Shown: positions 14,392 through 27,746, counted from the first letter of the stretch. The stretch: 64,000 nt of DNA from Mycoplasma leachii PG50 (GCF_000183365.1 NC_014751.1:124001-188000), one strand, 5' to 3'. Notes: generated from the sequence alone by a model not told the origin. A program made the numbers and translations.

Positions 14392-15616
14392 TTCAAAAAT
14401 AAGAGAATCATTAAATAAAGAATTAAAAAGACAACAATCTCACATTGAATTAATTGCTTCTGAAAACTATGTTTCTCAAGCTGTTTTAGAATTAAATGGT
14501 TCTGTTTTAACTAATAAATATGCTGAAGGTTATCCTGGTAAAAGATATTATGGTGGTTGTGAATTTATTGATGAAATTGAAAGTTTAGGAATTCAAACTG
14601 CTAAAGAATTGTTTCATGCCGAACATGCTAACATTCAACCTCATTCAGGAAGTCAAGCAAATGATGCTGCTTATAAGGCTTTATTAGAACCAAAAGATCG
14701 TGTTGTTGCTATGAGTTTAGACGCTGGTGGTCATTTAACTCATGGATATCCTATTAATTTTTCTGGATATACTTATGATTTTAGATTTTATGGAGTTAAT
14801 AAAGATACTGAGCAACTAGATTATCAAGAAATTGAACAAATTGTTTTAGAACATAAGCCAAAATTAATTGTAGCTGGTGCAAGTGCTTATTCTAGAATTA
14901 TTGATTTTAAAAAATTTAAAGAAATTGCAGATAAAGTTGGAGCTTATTTGATGGTTGATATGGCTCATATTGCTGGACTAGTAGCTGCTGGAGTTCATCC
15001 AAATCCAATGGAATATGCAGATATTGTGACAACAACTACTCATAAAACTTTAAGAGGAGCACGTGGTGGATTAATTTTATGTAAACAAGAGTTTGCAAAA
15101 AAAGTTGATTCAGCAGTATTTCCTGGTTCACAGGGTGGTCCTTTAGAAAATCTAATTGCTGGTAAGACTCAAGCTCTTTTAGAAGCTTCAACTGATGAAT
15201 TTAAAGAATATGGAAAACAAATTGTAAAAAATACTAAAGCATTAGCTAATGCTTTACAAGAAAATGGTTTAAGACTTGTTGCTGGTGGTAGTGATAATCA
15301 CTTGATTAATGTAGATATTAAATCTACTTTACAAATTACAGGTAAAAAAGCTGAAAAAATTTTAGAATCAATTGGAATTATTTGTAATAAAAATATGATT
15401 CCATTTGATACTGAAAAACCTTTTTATACTTCTGGAATTAGACTTGGAACTCCTGCAATGACAACTAGAGGATTTAAAGAAGAAGAATTTAAGCAAGTAG
15501 GACTAATTATTGTTAGTGCTTTAAAAGATCAATCAGAAGAGAATTTAGAAAAACTAGCAAAACAAGTTGTTAGTTTATGTGAAAAATTTCCAATATATCA
15601 AAGTATTAAATACTAA
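14375..15616 (+). CDS. glyA: Serine hydroxymethyltransferase
   Basis: A 413-residue PLP enzyme converting serine plus tetrahydrofolate to glycine plus methylene-THF, feeding thymidylate and formyl-Met pathways. It shows [11 protein letters not shown], the [18 protein letters not shown] block, the PLP-lysine motif [14 protein letters not shown] (Lys about 229) and the C-terminal [14 protein letters not shown]. The length is normal. Its start lies within the 3' end of rpiB; AGAAAGGGTTG upstream serves as ribosome site. A terminator follows the stop at once. Confidence 0.98.
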   Translation: MNTKINSKIRESLNKELKRQQSHIELIASENYVSQAVLELNGSVLTNKYAEGYPGKRYYGGCEFIDEIESLGIQTAKELFHAEHANIQPHSGSQANDAAYKALLEPKDRVVAMSLDAGGHLTHGYPINFSGYTYDFRFYGVNKDTEQLDYQEIEQIVLEHKPKLIVAGASAYSRIIDFKKFKEIADKVGAYLMVDMAHIAGLVAAGVHPNPMEYADIVTTTTHKTLRGARGGLILCKQEFAKKVDSAVFPGSQGGPLENLIAGKTQALLEASTDEFKEYGKQIVKNTKALANALQENGLRLVAGGSDNHLINVDIKSTLQITGKKAEKILESIGIICNKNMIPFDTEKPFYTSGIRLGTPAMTTRGFKEEEFKQVGLIIVSALKDQSEENLEKLAKQVVSLCEKFPIYQSIKY

Positions 15617-15620
15617 TTTT

Positions 15621-15648
15621 AAGTACTCTTTTTTGAGTACTTTTTTAA
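15621..15648 (+). terminator. Terminator after glyA
   Basis: AAGTACTC (15621-15628), T6 loop, GAGTACTT (15635-15642), then T run. Confidence 0.9.
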
Positions 15649-15657
15649 AAAAGGAAT

Positions 15658-15686
15658 TTGCTAATTAATTATTTTTGTTATACAAT
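15658..15686 (+). promoter_or_regulatory. upp promoter
   Basis: TTGCTA (15658-15663), 17-base spacer, TACAAT (15681-15686). It is placed between the glyA terminator and the upp start. Confidence 0.65.
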
Positions 15687-15718
15687 CAATCGAGCGCATA
15701 AAAAAAGGAGAATATATT

Positions 15719-16342
15719 ATGGCATTTACAGAAATTAAACACCCATTGATTATAGATAAGCTAACTAGAATGAGAAAAACTGAAACTTCTTCAAAAGATT
15801 TTAGAGAAAACTTAAGTGAAATAGCACAATTAATGGTTTATGAAATTTTTAGAGATTTAAAACTTGAATCAGTTGACATTGAAACTCCAGTTGCAAAAAC
15901 TACTGGATATACAATTAATCAACCAGTAGTCTTAGTTCCAATTTTAAGAGCAGGAATTGGAATGCTAGACGGTATTCAAAAATTAATTCCAACAGCTAGA
16001 ATTGCTCATATTGGATTATATAGAGATGAAGAAACTTTAGAAATTCATCAATATTTTGCAAAAACTACTAAAGATATTGATAAAAGCTATGTAATAGTAG
16101 TTGATCCAATGCTAGCAACTGGTGGAAGTGCATGTAAAGCAATAGATATTGTAAAACAATGAGGAGCTAAAGAAATTAAGTTTGTTTGTTTAGTAGCTGT
16201 AGAACCTGGTATTAAAAGATTGCAAGAACAACATCCTGATGTTGAAATTTACGCAGCTTCAAAAGATGAAAAATTAAATGAAAAAGGTTATATTGTTCCA
16301 GGATTAGGAGATGCTGGAGATAGAATTTTTGGTACAAAATAA
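15719..16342 (+). CDS. upp: Uracil phosphoribosyltransferase
   Basis: A 207-residue type I phosphoribosyltransferase making UMP from uracil and PRPP, a salvage step needed where pyrimidine synthesis is absent. Motifs: [24 protein letters not shown], the PRPP loop [15 protein letters not shown] (about 130-144) and the uracil-binding C-terminus [20 protein letters not shown] after AAAAAGGAG. Monocistronic between its own promoter and terminator. Confidence 0.98.
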
Positions 16343-16353
16343 TTAAGATTTAT

Positions 16354-16382
16354 AAATGATACATTATGTATCATTTTTTTAT
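16354..16382 (+). terminator. Terminator after upp
   Basis: AAATGATAC (16354-16362), ATTAT loop, GTATCATTT (16368-16376), then T's. Confidence 0.9.
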
Positions 16383-16481
16383 TTACTCTAAGTTTATAGA
16401 CTTTAAAAATTAAATGTTTTTTTTAAAAAGAGAGTAGAATATATATAAGGAGTTTCATATTTCAAGAAAGGTTCATTTATA

Positions 16482-16880
16482 ATGTTAAAGCAAACTTTTT
16501 TAGATAAACAACTAAGAAAAGCTTTAATATTTAATACTGTTTGATGATTCATACTTATTATTGTTTTTATAGTATTATCAATAATCAAAACGCTAAATTG
16601 GATTAATTTAATAAGTTTGGTTATTGCTTATTTTTGCTCATATATAGCAATATTTTTATTGTTTTTAACTAAATCATTAATTATAAAATATCAAAATCCT
16701 TATTTAATTTATTTAATGTTCCTTTTAAGAATAGGTATATATGTTATTCCACTTTTTATTGCTTTATTATTAAGTGATGAAAATATTTTTAGTTATTTAG
16801 GTATTTTAATTGGTTATAGTTCAAATCTAGTAATACCATTTTTTATACATAAAAGACTAGAAAAGAAAGGAGGAACTTAA
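16482..16880 (+). CDS. MG406/AtpI-like membrane protein
   Basis: A 132-residue protein with four hydrophobic helices (roughly 16-38, 42-62, 72-95, 99-120) and a basic C-terminus (HKRLEKKGGT). Its position as first gene of the ATP synthase operon and its topology match the AtpI/MG406 family, thought to help c-ring assembly or ion supply to Fo. It contains a WW pair coded by two TGA codons. The ATG is preceded by AAGAAAGG at a slightly long distance. Its stop TAA shares a base with the atpB ATG. Sequence similarity in this family is low, so the name rests partly on context. Confidence 0.8.
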
Positions 16881-17740
16881 TGAAACTAGTAACTTTTGCA
16901 TCAATAAAAGATAATTTAGCTACTTGAAATAAATTTAATGGAATTTTAATAACAATCTTATTAGTTGTTATTATAGTTTGCATAATTTCAATAATTTATA
17001 ATAAAAAAATTAGAAATTATAATATTGATGATAAGATGCCAGGTTTTTTAGTACTAGTAAATGTTTTTGTAGCAAGTGTTGAAAATATCGTAGTTTCAAT
17101 ATTAGGTAAAAAATATCAAAAACTTACACCTTATATAATGTATTTATTTGCATATATTTTTATAGGGTGTCTTCTTTCAATATTAGGTCTTGAAGCACAA
17201 GGGACTTCTTTTACAGTTACTTTATCTATGGGAATGGTAACTTTTATAATGATTTATTATTTTGGGATTAAATATCAAAAACTGGCTTTTTTTAAAAGAT
17301 TTAAAAATCCAGTTGAATTATTTACTCAATTTACACCACTAATTTCTATTTCGTTTCGTTTATTTGGTAATTTAATTGGTGGATCTATTATTTTAGGTTT
17401 ATTATATGGATTATTAATTGGTTTTCAATTAAGTTGAGGTGTAAATAATATTCAAGTTGATGGAATGACAAGATGAGCCTCATATGCAATTTGAAATCCT
17501 GAATTAGTTGAAAATGGTTATTTAAAACAATATGAATTTTGATGAGCGGGTCTAAATTTATTTACAACACCAATTATGCCTTTTTTACATATGTATTTTG
17601 ATTTGTTTAGTGGTGTAATTCAATCAACAGTTTTTGCAATGTTAACACTTTCATATTGATCTGCACAAATTGATGATAATGCAAAGAAAACTGATTTAAT
17701 TGAACAAGTTAAAGAAGAAATAACTAATAAATATCAATAA
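16880..17740 (+). CDS. atpB: ATP synthase Fo subunit a
   Basis: A 286-residue integral membrane subunit forming the proton half-channels beside the c-ring. About five to six hydrophobic segments are visible. The essential Arg lies in the [13 protein letters not shown] block (about residues 155-167), and the last helix region holds [15 protein letters not shown]. The C-terminus is charged ([17 protein letters not shown]). It starts at the ATG overlapping the previous stop, with AAAGGAGGAA upstream. Several TGA Trp codons split it in a standard-code reading. Confidence 0.95.
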
Positions 17741-17778
17741 TAAAAAGTATTCTAATTAAATTAAAGGAGGAATATAAC

Positions 17779-18084
17779 ATGTTACATACAGCATTTATTT
17801 CAAATATTTTAGCTAATTATTTAGGGGCAATGTCAGTAATTTTACCAAACATTTTAGCTGTAACTGGTGATATTAAATATATTGGAGCAGGGCTAGCCTC
17901 TGTTGGAATTTTAGGAACTGGAGTTGGACAAGGTTTAATTGGACAAGGAGCTTGTTTAGCAATTGGACGTAATCCTGAAATGGCTTCAAAAGTAACTTCA
18001 ACAATGATAGTTTCTGCTGGTATTTCTGAATCTGGAGCAATTTACTCACTAGTTATTGCTATTTTATTAATTTTTGTTGTTTAG
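17779..18084 (+). CDS. atpE: ATP synthase Fo subunit c
   Basis: A 101-residue proteolipid with an N-terminal extension of about 30 residues before the usual two-helix hairpin. Helix 1 has [17 protein letters not shown], the loop has GRNPEM (the RNP polar loop), and helix 2 holds the ion-binding carboxylate in [12 protein letters not shown] (Glu). Strong ribosome site AAAGGAGG, fitting the high copy number of this subunit. Absence of the full sodium-binding signature suggests proton coupling, as inference. Confidence 0.96.
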   Translation: MLHTAFISNILANYLGAMSVILPNILAVTGDIKYIGAGLASVGILGTGVGQGLIGQGACLAIGRNPEMASKVTSTMIVSAGISESGAIYSLVIAILLIFVV

Positions 18085-18111
18085 ATTTTTATTAAGAAGG
18101 AACAATAAATT

Positions 18112-18657
18112 GTGTTATCTGTAGGTTTTAATATAGCGATTAACGCAGCAACTCAAGGTGTGCCAAAAATTATTGAATCGCTATTTCCTAATTTACCAAA
18201 TTTTATAGCTCATTTATTAGCAACTATTGTTTTAGTTATTGTTTTAGCAAAATTAGTTTATAAACCATATAAGCAAATGATTGAAAAACAAAGACAAAAA
18301 ATTACTGAAGTTTTAAGTGATGCTATTGAAAAACAAACGCAAGCAAACATTAAAATAAAACAAGCAAACTCATTACTAGAAGAAGCTAAAACCGAATCAG
18401 TATCAATTATTAACACAGCTAGAGTAGATGCTGAAATTCAAAAAAATAAAATTATTGATAACGCTAATTTACAAGCAAAAAATATTCAGTCATATGCTCA
18501 AAATTCTATTAAACAAGAAAAAATTAAAGCACAATTAGAAATTAAAAATACTATAGTTAATTTGGCAATCAATTCAGCTGAAAAAATCTTAAGTAAAGAA
18601 ATTGATAAAAATACAAACAAAAAACTTATTGAAGAGTTTATTAAAGATCTAGATTAG
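18112..18657 (+). CDS. atpF: ATP synthase Fo subunit b
   Basis: A 181-residue peripheral stalk protein: one N-terminal membrane helix (IAHLLATIVLVIVLAKLVY) followed by a long charged coiled-coil rich in Lys/Gln/Glu. The start is GTG at 18112, chosen because AAGAAGGA lies about 10 bases upstream and the next ATG is beyond the membrane helix. In many mycoplasmas subunit b is a lipoprotein; here there is no lipobox Cys. atpH begins one base after the stop. Confidence 0.93.
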   Translation: MLSVGFNIAINAATQGVPKIIESLFPNLPNFIAHLLATIVLVIVLAKLVYKPYKQMIEKQRQKITEVLSDAIEKQTQANIKIKQANSLLEEAKTESVSIINTARVDAEIQKNKIIDNANLQAKNIQSYAQNSIKQEKIKAQLEIKNTIVNLAINSAEKILSKEIDKNTNKKLIEEFIKDLD

Positions 18658-18658
18658 T

Positions 18659-19204
18659 ATGATTTTAAAAGACAGTACAATAAATAATTATGCAACCGCT
18701 TTATTTAACATTGCTGTTAAAGAAAAGTTAGTTGATGATTATATTATTCAAGTTGATGCTTTAATTCAAAGTTTGTCTGATAAAGATGATTTTAATAAAC
18801 TTGTAAGTTTTTCTAATAAACAAGAAAAACAAGATGCCATTTTAATTATTGAAAAAACTTTTGCTTCATTTGAGTTTGATATTTATTTAATTAATGCATT
18901 AAAAATTTTAGTAGAAAATCAATTGTTTATAAATACAAGAATGATTTTAAAAGCTTTGTATAATAAGTTGCTTGATTATAAAAACATAGTTTTAGGTGTT
19001 GTTTATTCTACTGAAAAATTAACAAAAACTCAACTATCAGCTATTAAGAAGAAAATTTCAAATAAAGTTAATAAAAAAGTCGAACTAGTTAATAAAATTG
19101 ATCCAACATTAATTGGTGGAATAAAAGTTAATGTTCAAGGAAAAGTTTTTGATGGTTCTATAAAAGCTAAATTAGAAGCTCTTAAAAAACAAATGAATAC
19201 ATAA
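18659..19204 (+). CDS. atpH: ATP synthase F1 subunit delta
   Basis: A 181-residue stator subunit linking b to the top of F1. It starts [20 protein letters not shown] and has the C-terminal hallmark [21 protein letters not shown]. Length and place between atpF and atpA are standard. It is coupled to atpF with a 1-base gap; atpA follows after AAGGAGG. Confidence 0.95.
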   Translation: MILKDSTINNYATALFNIAVKEKLVDDYIIQVDALIQSLSDKDDFNKLVSFSNKQEKQDAILIIEKTFASFEFDIYLINALKILVENQLFINTRMILKALYNKLLDYKNIVLGVVYSTEKLTKTQLSAIKKKISNKVNKKVELVNKIDPTLIGGIKVNVQGKVFDGSIKAKLEALKKQMNT

Positions 19205-19215
19205 GGAGGTTTAAG

Positions 19216-20793
19216 ATGAGTTTTAATATCAAAGAAATCTCTGAGATGATAGAAAAACAGATAAGAAATTATAATAAAGAAGTAGTTCAAACTGAACAAG
19301 GAACAGTTGTTAGTGTTGGAGATGGAATTGCACTAATTTATGGATTAGATAATGCAATTATGGGAGAGTTGCTATTATTTTCAAATAATGTTTATGGAAT
19401 GGTTTTAAATTTAGAAGAAGGAGCTGTTGGTTCTGTTATTTTAGGTGATGAAACTTTAATTAGAGAAGGAGATATAGTAAAAAGAACTAATAAAGTTGTT
19501 GAAACTCCAGTTGGTGATGCTTTATTAGGACGTGTTATTGATGCTCTAGGTCAACCAATTGATAATCTAGGACCAATTGATTTTACAAAAACTAGACCTG
19601 TTGAAAGAGTTGCAACTTCAGTTATGGCTCGTAAATCTGTTTCACAACCATTAGAAACTGGAATTTTAGCAATTGATTCAGCAATTCCAATTGGAAAAGG
19701 GCAACGTGAATTGATTATTGGTGATCGTCAAACAGGAAAAACTGCTATTGCAATTGATGCTATTATTAATCAAAAAAATAGAAATGTTAAGTGCATTTAT
19801 GTTGCAATTGGTCAAAAAGACTCAACTATTGTTCAAGTTGTTGAAAAATTTAAAAAATATGGAGCAATGGATTACACAGTAGTTGTTAATGCAGGAGCAA
19901 GTCAACCGGCTTCTTTACAATATTTATCTCCATACACAGGAATAACTATTGCTGAAGAATGAATGGAAAGTGGAAATGATGTTTTAATAGTGTATGATGA
20001 TTTAACAAAACATGCAGTAAGTTATCGTGAAATGTCATTACTATTAAGAAGACCACCAGGTAGAGAAGCTTATCCCGGTGATGTTTTTTACTTACATTCA
20101 AGATTATTAGAACGTGCTGCTAGAGTAAATGAAAACTATGGTGGTGGTTCTATTACTGCTTTACCAATTATTGAAACTCAAGCTGGAGATATTTCTGCTT
20201 ATATTCCAACAAATGTTATTTCAATTACTGATGGACAAATCTTTTTATCAAGTGAACTATTTAATCAAGGTGTTAGACCTGCAGTTGATATTGGTCCTTC
20301 AGTTTCAAGAGTTGGATCTGCTGCTCAAATTAAATCAATTAAACAAGTATCTGGAACTTTAAAACTAGAATTAGCTCAGTATTATGAACTAGAATCATTT
20401 GCTAAATTTGGATCTGATTTAGATGAAACAACTAAAGCTACTTTAGATCAAGGTGCAAAAATTATTCAAATGCTAATTCAAAAACAATTTAATCCATTAG
20501 AGCAAGTTGACCAAGCAATTTTATTATTAACTATTAAATCACACTTATTAAAATGATTACCACTAGATAGTATTTATAACTTTAAACACGAAATTTTGTC
20601 ACATTTTAAAAATGACCAACAAGCAGCTAAACTTCGCAAAAAATTAGATGAACAAAAGACTTTTGATGATCAATTACAAAAAGAAATTTTAAAGCAAGCT
20701 CAAAAAGTAGTTTTAAAAATAACCAAAAATATTAAAGAATATAAACCTGAAGCATTTGGTAATATTACAGAATATCAAAATCTAGGAAAATAG
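19216..20793 (+). CDS. atpA: ATP synthase F1 subunit alpha
   Basis: A 525-residue non-catalytic nucleotide-binding subunit. Walker A is GDRQTGKTA near residue 170, with [13 protein letters not shown] just before it. The Arg-finger region near [13 protein letters not shown] is present as [15 protein letters not shown]. Walker B is [11 protein letters not shown]. The C-terminal domain is complete. Two TGA Trp codons are in conserved positions (EEW, LKW). atpG starts one base after the stop. Confidence 0.98.
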
Positions 20794-20794
20794 T

Positions 20795-23075
<2,281 letters not shown>

Positions 23076-23076
<1 letters not shown>

Positions 23077-23375
23077 TGGGAATTAAATTAAAAATCTTAA
23101 CACCTAATGGTGTTTTTATTGAAGATAAAGAAGTAGATATAATTAATCTTAAAACTATTGATGGAGACATTGGGGTTTTAGAAAATATGGCTCCATTTGT
23201 AACAGCTTTAAGAAATGATACTTTAAGTTTTAAAGAAAAAAATAAATACACTTATATTCATCTTGATCAAGGGCTAGTATTTATTAATAGCAAAGAATGT
23301 AAAATTATTACTGAAAAATTATATCTTGTAGATAAACAAGACAAAGAATTAGCTACTCCTTTAAAATTAATATAA
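23076..23375 (+). CDS. atpC: ATP synthase F1 subunit epsilon, short form
   Basis: A 99-residue protein with the N-terminal beta-sandwich of epsilon: LKILTPNGVFIEDKEVDIINL and TIDGDIGVLENMAPFVTAL, then HLDQGLVFINSKECKIITEK. It ends in LATPLKLI right after the sandwich domain. Typical bacterial epsilon is about 130-140 residues, with a C-terminal helical hairpin that inhibits ATP hydrolysis; that hairpin is missing here. A short spacer and a terminator follow, and I see no continuation in another frame. Last gene of the ATP synthase operon. Confidence 0.92.
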
Positions 23376-23380
23376 TAAAA

Positions 23381-23427
23381 AAACCTATACTATATCTAGT
23401 TTGACTAGTTATAAGTATAGGTTTTTA
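23381..23427 (+). terminator. Terminator after atpC
   Basis: AAACCTATACT (23381-23391) pairs with AGTATAGGTTT (23414-23424), with an inner CTAGT/ACTAG stem; T's follow. A-rich sequence on the other side means it could also serve the convergent minus-strand gene. Confidence 0.85.
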
Positions 23428-23433
23428 TTAATT

Positions 23434-24582
23434 TTACTTTCCTGATCTTTTTAAAACACTAAATATTGAACCTTTTCTTCTTTCAATTTTAAAAAATATA
23501 AAGAAGAAAGCTAGTACAAAAAATGCAATTATAATTAATATAATAAAGACGATTAGTGATCTACGATTGGCTTTTTTTTCTAATTCTTTTATTTTTTCAT
23601 CAGATAAAATAGGAGTTTGTCAATATTCTTCTAAAGCGTTTCGAACATATTTAACAGATAATAATGTAATTATATGTATAAGAATAACTCCAAGAAAAAT
23701 TCCTAATAAAATGTAGTAAGGAGTTAGTTGACCTGGTTGAGCAAAATATTGTTTTAATGTTAACCTATGAATTGCTTCATTATCTTGAAGTTTTCCAGAA
23801 CCTCATTTAAACATTACAAACATTGAATAAATAATAGCACCAACACCAGTATAAATATATACAGCCAAACAAAATCAATTAGCATAGTATGGCTTTTTAA
23901 TTTGTCTTTCATACATTTTTTTAATTAATAAAGGTGCCATACCTTCTTCTGGTTTATTTAAATAAAGCATAGGTAGTTTTTGTGCTTGATATTCTTCTGT
24001 TCTTTGTTGCATATCTTTTAGATATTTTTTATAGTTACTAAATAGTGTTGATATTAAAACTATATATATAAATCAAATTAGAGTCAAAATTATAATAATT
24101 GCTATTAAATGTCATACTTTAAATTTGTTCATTGTATATAGTCAATTGTGAAGTGATTTACTATATTTTTGTATGTTGTTTGGATCATATAAAAAGTTGT
24201 TATACTTACTTATTAAAAAAATAACAAAATATCCAATCAAAGAAGTAAATATAAATAATAAAATTCAAAATTTTAAATAAGATAATTTAACTATATTTTT
24301 TATTTTTATATCAGGTTCAAATTTTACTTTTTCATTATTTGATTGATTATCTTGTTCAGATTGTTCTTCATAATATTTTTGCTGTTCATATTCTTGTTGA
24401 TAATTTTGTTCATATCTAAAATCTTGATTATAATATCTATTATCTTGATAGTGATTATGATAATTTGAAATAGAACTTTGATTTTGATCATAGTATTTGT
24501 CATCTAAATAATTGTGATGTTGATTATTTGGATGAAAATTTTGATGATCGTTTGAATTATTAGATGAATTATGATCGCGCAT
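23434..24582 (-). CDS. Multi-pass membrane protein with Asn/Gln/His/Tyr-rich N-terminus
   Basis: A 382-residue protein I do not recognise. Residues 1 to about 85 are almost purely Asn, Gln, His, Tyr, Asp and Glu, a low-complexity polar tail. About five hydrophobic helices follow: near FWILLFIFTSLIGYFVIF, HLIAIIIILTLIWFIYIVVL, LAVYIYTGVGAIIYSMFVMF, YILLGIFLGVILIHIITLL and LIVFIILIIIAFFVLAFFF. The tail and the loop between helices 2 and 3 are charged; the C-terminus is Lys/Arg-rich. TGA encodes Trp several times. Start at 24580-24582 with AAGGAGAT upstream. It is convergent with the ATP synthase operon and divergent from the mgtA leader. Topology suggests a cytoplasmic polar tail, but this is inference. 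Confidence 0.82.
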
Positions 24583-24742
24583 TTTAGATCTCCTTACTTA
24601 TATATCATTTATTTAATTTTATAAAAATCAAATAAATCAAATAATTTAAAAACAAAACTTTTTATTTAAATATACAAGTTTTATTTTATAGTTTATTATC
24701 TATATCTTAATTTAATTTTTATTATATATTATGTTTTTAAAG

Positions 24743-24748
24743 TATAAT
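24743..24748 (+). promoter_or_regulatory. -10 element of mgtA leader
   Basis: Consensus TATAAT 27 bases before the leader ORF. The -35 region is poor (T-rich). Transcription would begin near 24755. Confidence 0.5.
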
Positions 24749-24774
24749 AAAATAGTTAAGGTGGTGATTATTTT

Positions 24775-24876
24775 ATGACAAATTTAACTTTTTCTATAGA
24801 TGAAAGTCCAGAGTCCCATAGTAAATATATAAAAAGATTAAATAATGTTATAAATAATCCCATATTGTTCTTATAG
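24775..24876 (+). CDS. Putative 33-residue leader peptide upstream of mgtA
   Basis: A short ORF (ATG 24775, TAG 24874-24876) preceded at 8 bases by AAGGTGGTGAT, nearly the full complement of the 16S 3' end, so it should be translated well. Its peptide has the acidic-proline stretch IDESPESHS at residues 8-16. Its last ten codons contain one arm of an 11-pair hairpin. It lies alone between a TATAAT element and a Mg2+-type P-ATPase gene. In Salmonella the MgtL leader peptide has an acidic-proline N-terminus whose translation depends on Mg2+. Any shared mechanism here is inference; the sequences are not homologous. Confidence 0.6.
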   Translation: MTNLTFSIDESPESHSKYIKRLNNVINNPILFL

Positions 24877-24909
24877 GTCTTTTATAACATTATTTAGTCT
24901 TGTAAAGGA
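24844..24909 (+). promoter_or_regulatory. Alternative hairpins controlling the mgtA ribosome site (predicted)
   Basis: Hairpin A: AATGTTATAAA (24844-24854, inside the leader ORF) pairs perfectly with TTTATAACATT (24881-24891). Hairpin B: TCTTTTA (24878-24884) pairs with TAAAGGA (24903-24909), which is the mgtA Shine-Dalgarno, with one G-U pair. The two share bases 24881-24884 and cannot form together. Full translation of the leader would block A and allow B (site hidden); early ribosome stop or drop-off would allow A (site free). No T run follows A, so control would be translational, not by termination. Confidence 0.6.
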
Positions 24910-24917
24910 GTGAAGAA

Positions 24918-27746
24918 ATGTTTTTATTTAAAGAGAGAAAGTTTTCTCCTAAAAAAATAACAAGACACAAAAAAAAGACCCACTTTGCAAATGAAAGATT
25001 CATTAAACAAGTTAGTAATTTAGAACAAAATGAAGTATTAGAAATATTACAACTTAAACATTTTGGACTTACTAACGAACAATTTGAATTAAGATTAAAA
25101 AAATATGGAACTAATGAGTTAAAAAAGAAAAAGTTTAACTTATTAACAGAGTTTTTTCATGCTTTTTTTGGTCCATTTAATATCATTTTATTACTGATTT
25201 CTTTATATAATTTTATTTCATATGCTACTAATGGTTTTTATCAAGAAACAAAAAGTAGTGATTCTAAATTTGAATTAGTAGGTGCACTAATTGTTTTAGT
25301 AATGGTTCTTGGAAGTGGTTTAGCTTCTTTTATTCAATCATTAAGATCTCATTTAGTTACTAAAAAAATTAGTTCTATTGTTAAAAGTACTACTAATATT
25401 ATCAGACATAAAAATGACGAAGATGTAGAAGATTATATAAAAATAACTAAAAGAAATCAGTTAGATTTAATTAGACTTGGTGAAGAAATTGATGTTAAAC
25501 AACTAGTTCCAGGTGATTTAATCTATTTATCAAGTGGTGATATGTTACCTGCTGATGTTAGAATCATTCAATCAACTGATTTATTTATTAATCAATCATC
25601 TTTAACTGGAGAATCAATACCAGTTGAAAAACATGCAAATAATAAAAAAAACACAAATAATATTTTGGACTTAGAAAATATTTGTTATACAGGAACTAGT
25701 GTAGTTTCTGGTAGTGCTTTAGCTGTAGTTTTAGCAACTGCAAATGACACTTACTTTTCAACTATTAGTAAAGCTATTTTAGAAAAACGTCCTGATTCAA
25801 GCTTTACTAAAGGAATTAAACAAGTAACAAGAATGTTATTAATTTTTATGCTTGTAATGGTTCCAACTGTTTATTTAGCAAAATCAATTATTGGAACTAT
25901 TTCAAGCGGTGGTTCTTTTGACAATATTAAAGACAACCCTTGATTTCAAGCAATCTTTTTTGCTGTAGCTGTTGCAGTTGGATTAACTCCTGAAATGTTA
26001 CCAATGATAGTAACTACTAATTTAGCAAATGGAGCTTCTAGAATGTCAAAACAAAAAGTTGTAGTAAAACAATTAGAAGCAATTCAGTCACTTGGAGCTA
26101 TTGATGTTTTATGTACTGATAAAACTGGTACATTAACAAATGATAAAATAGAACTTGTTGACTATTTAAGAGTTGATAAAAAAGCAGATCCAACATTATT
26201 AAAATATCTATATATTAATAGTTATTATCAAACTGGGTTAAAAAATCCAATGGATAAAGCAATTGTTGATTATGTTAATAAACACAATCATAACTTTTTT
26301 ATTCAAGATATTACTAAAATTGATGAAATACCTTTTGATTTTAATAGAAGAAAACTAACTGTTATTTTTGATGATGAAAATGAAAAACGTTTTATGGTTA
26401 CAAAAGGTAGTGTTGAAGAAATTTTAAATTCTTGTACAAGAGTTATTCAAGATGATAAAGTTGTTAATTTAACTGATACTTTTAAAAGACAAATTATTGC
26501 TTATTATGAAAAAATCAATCAACAAGGTAAACGTTTATTAGGTATTGCGTATAAAAAAATTAGAGATAATCAAGCTAAATTTAGTCCAAGAGATGAAGAC
26601 TCATTAATCTTTATGGGATTTGCTTCATTTTTAGATACACCAAAACCATCAACAAAACAAACTATCAAGCTATTAAAAAAATACGGAGTAGATTTAAAAA
26701 TTTTAACTGGAGATAGTGAACCTATAACTAGAGCTATTTGTAAAATGGTTAATTTAGATATTAAAGGTTTAGTAACTGGTGAAGAAATTGATGCTGCTAG
26801 TGATTATGAATTAAAAAAGATTGTTGAAGATAATAATATTTTTGTTAAATTAAATCCATTACAAAAAGTTAAAATTATTCAAGTTTTAAAACAAAATAAT
26901 CATGTAGTTGGTTATATGGGAGATGGTATTAATGATGCTCCTGTGTTAAGACAATCTGATGTTGCTATTTCAGTTAATAATGCAACAGAAATTGCAAAAG
27001 ATGCTAGTGATATTATCTTATTAGAAAAATCATTATTAGTTTTAGAAAAAGGAATTATTCAAGGAAGAACTATTTTTGGAAATATTTTAAAATATATTAA
27101 AATAACAACTGCTTCAAATTTTGGAAATTCATTATCAGTCTTAATTGGAACAGTTTGATTACCATTTTCACCAATGGCACCTGCTCAAATTTTATTACAA
27201 AATTTAATTTATGACTTTTCACAATTTGGAGTTGCACTAGATAAAGTTGATGCTACATTTTTAACATCTCCTCAGCGATGGCAATCAAAAGACCTCTTAC
27301 CATTTACAACAATTAATGGAACAGTAAGTACATTTTTTGATTTAATAACATTTGCAATTGCAGGATATTATTTTGGTTATATTACTAGTTATAATAATGC
27401 AATTGTTTCTAGTGATACTTCATTAGCTAACATATCACTAGCTAAATTCCATGCTTGTTGATTTATTATTGGTTTATTATCTCAAACATTTGTTTTCCAA
27501 GTATTGCGTACTGAAAGACTACCAATAATTCAATCTCGTTCAACTTGACCTGTTTATGTAATTGGAGCTATGGCTACAATAATTGCTTTTATGATTGTTT
27601 ATGTAAGTCAAATTGGAAATTTGGTTCAATTAACAAGTCCGGGATTAATTTATATTCCTATTTCAATCACAATCATTTTTAGTTATTGTGTAGTTGCTCA
27701 ACTAACTAAAATGGTTTATAAAAAAATCTTTAAAAAATGATTATAA
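24918..27746 (+). CDS. mgtA: Mg2+-type P-type ATPase (MgtA/MgtB, P3B-like)
   Basis: A 942-residue cation pump, probably importing Mg2+ across the plasma membrane. In order: basic N-terminus, cation-ATPase N-domain, two helices, actuator loop with LTGES (about 229-233), helices with the MgtA-like segment AVAVGLTPEMLPMIVT, the phosphorylation motif CTDKTGTLTND (Asp401), nucleotide domain with KGSVEE, TGDSEPI, hinge GDGINDAP, and four or more C-terminal helices. Length is near the usual 900. Frame intact with TGA as Trp. ATG after AAAGGAGTG, which can be covered by the upstream alternative hairpin. The PEMLP motif separates this group from Ca2+ ATPases. Confidence 0.93.

Noticed and set aside
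24750..24917. M-box (ykoK) Mg2+ riboswitch upstream of mgtA
   Set aside because: The leader is too short and lacks the conserved multi-helix core; most of it is a translated ORF.
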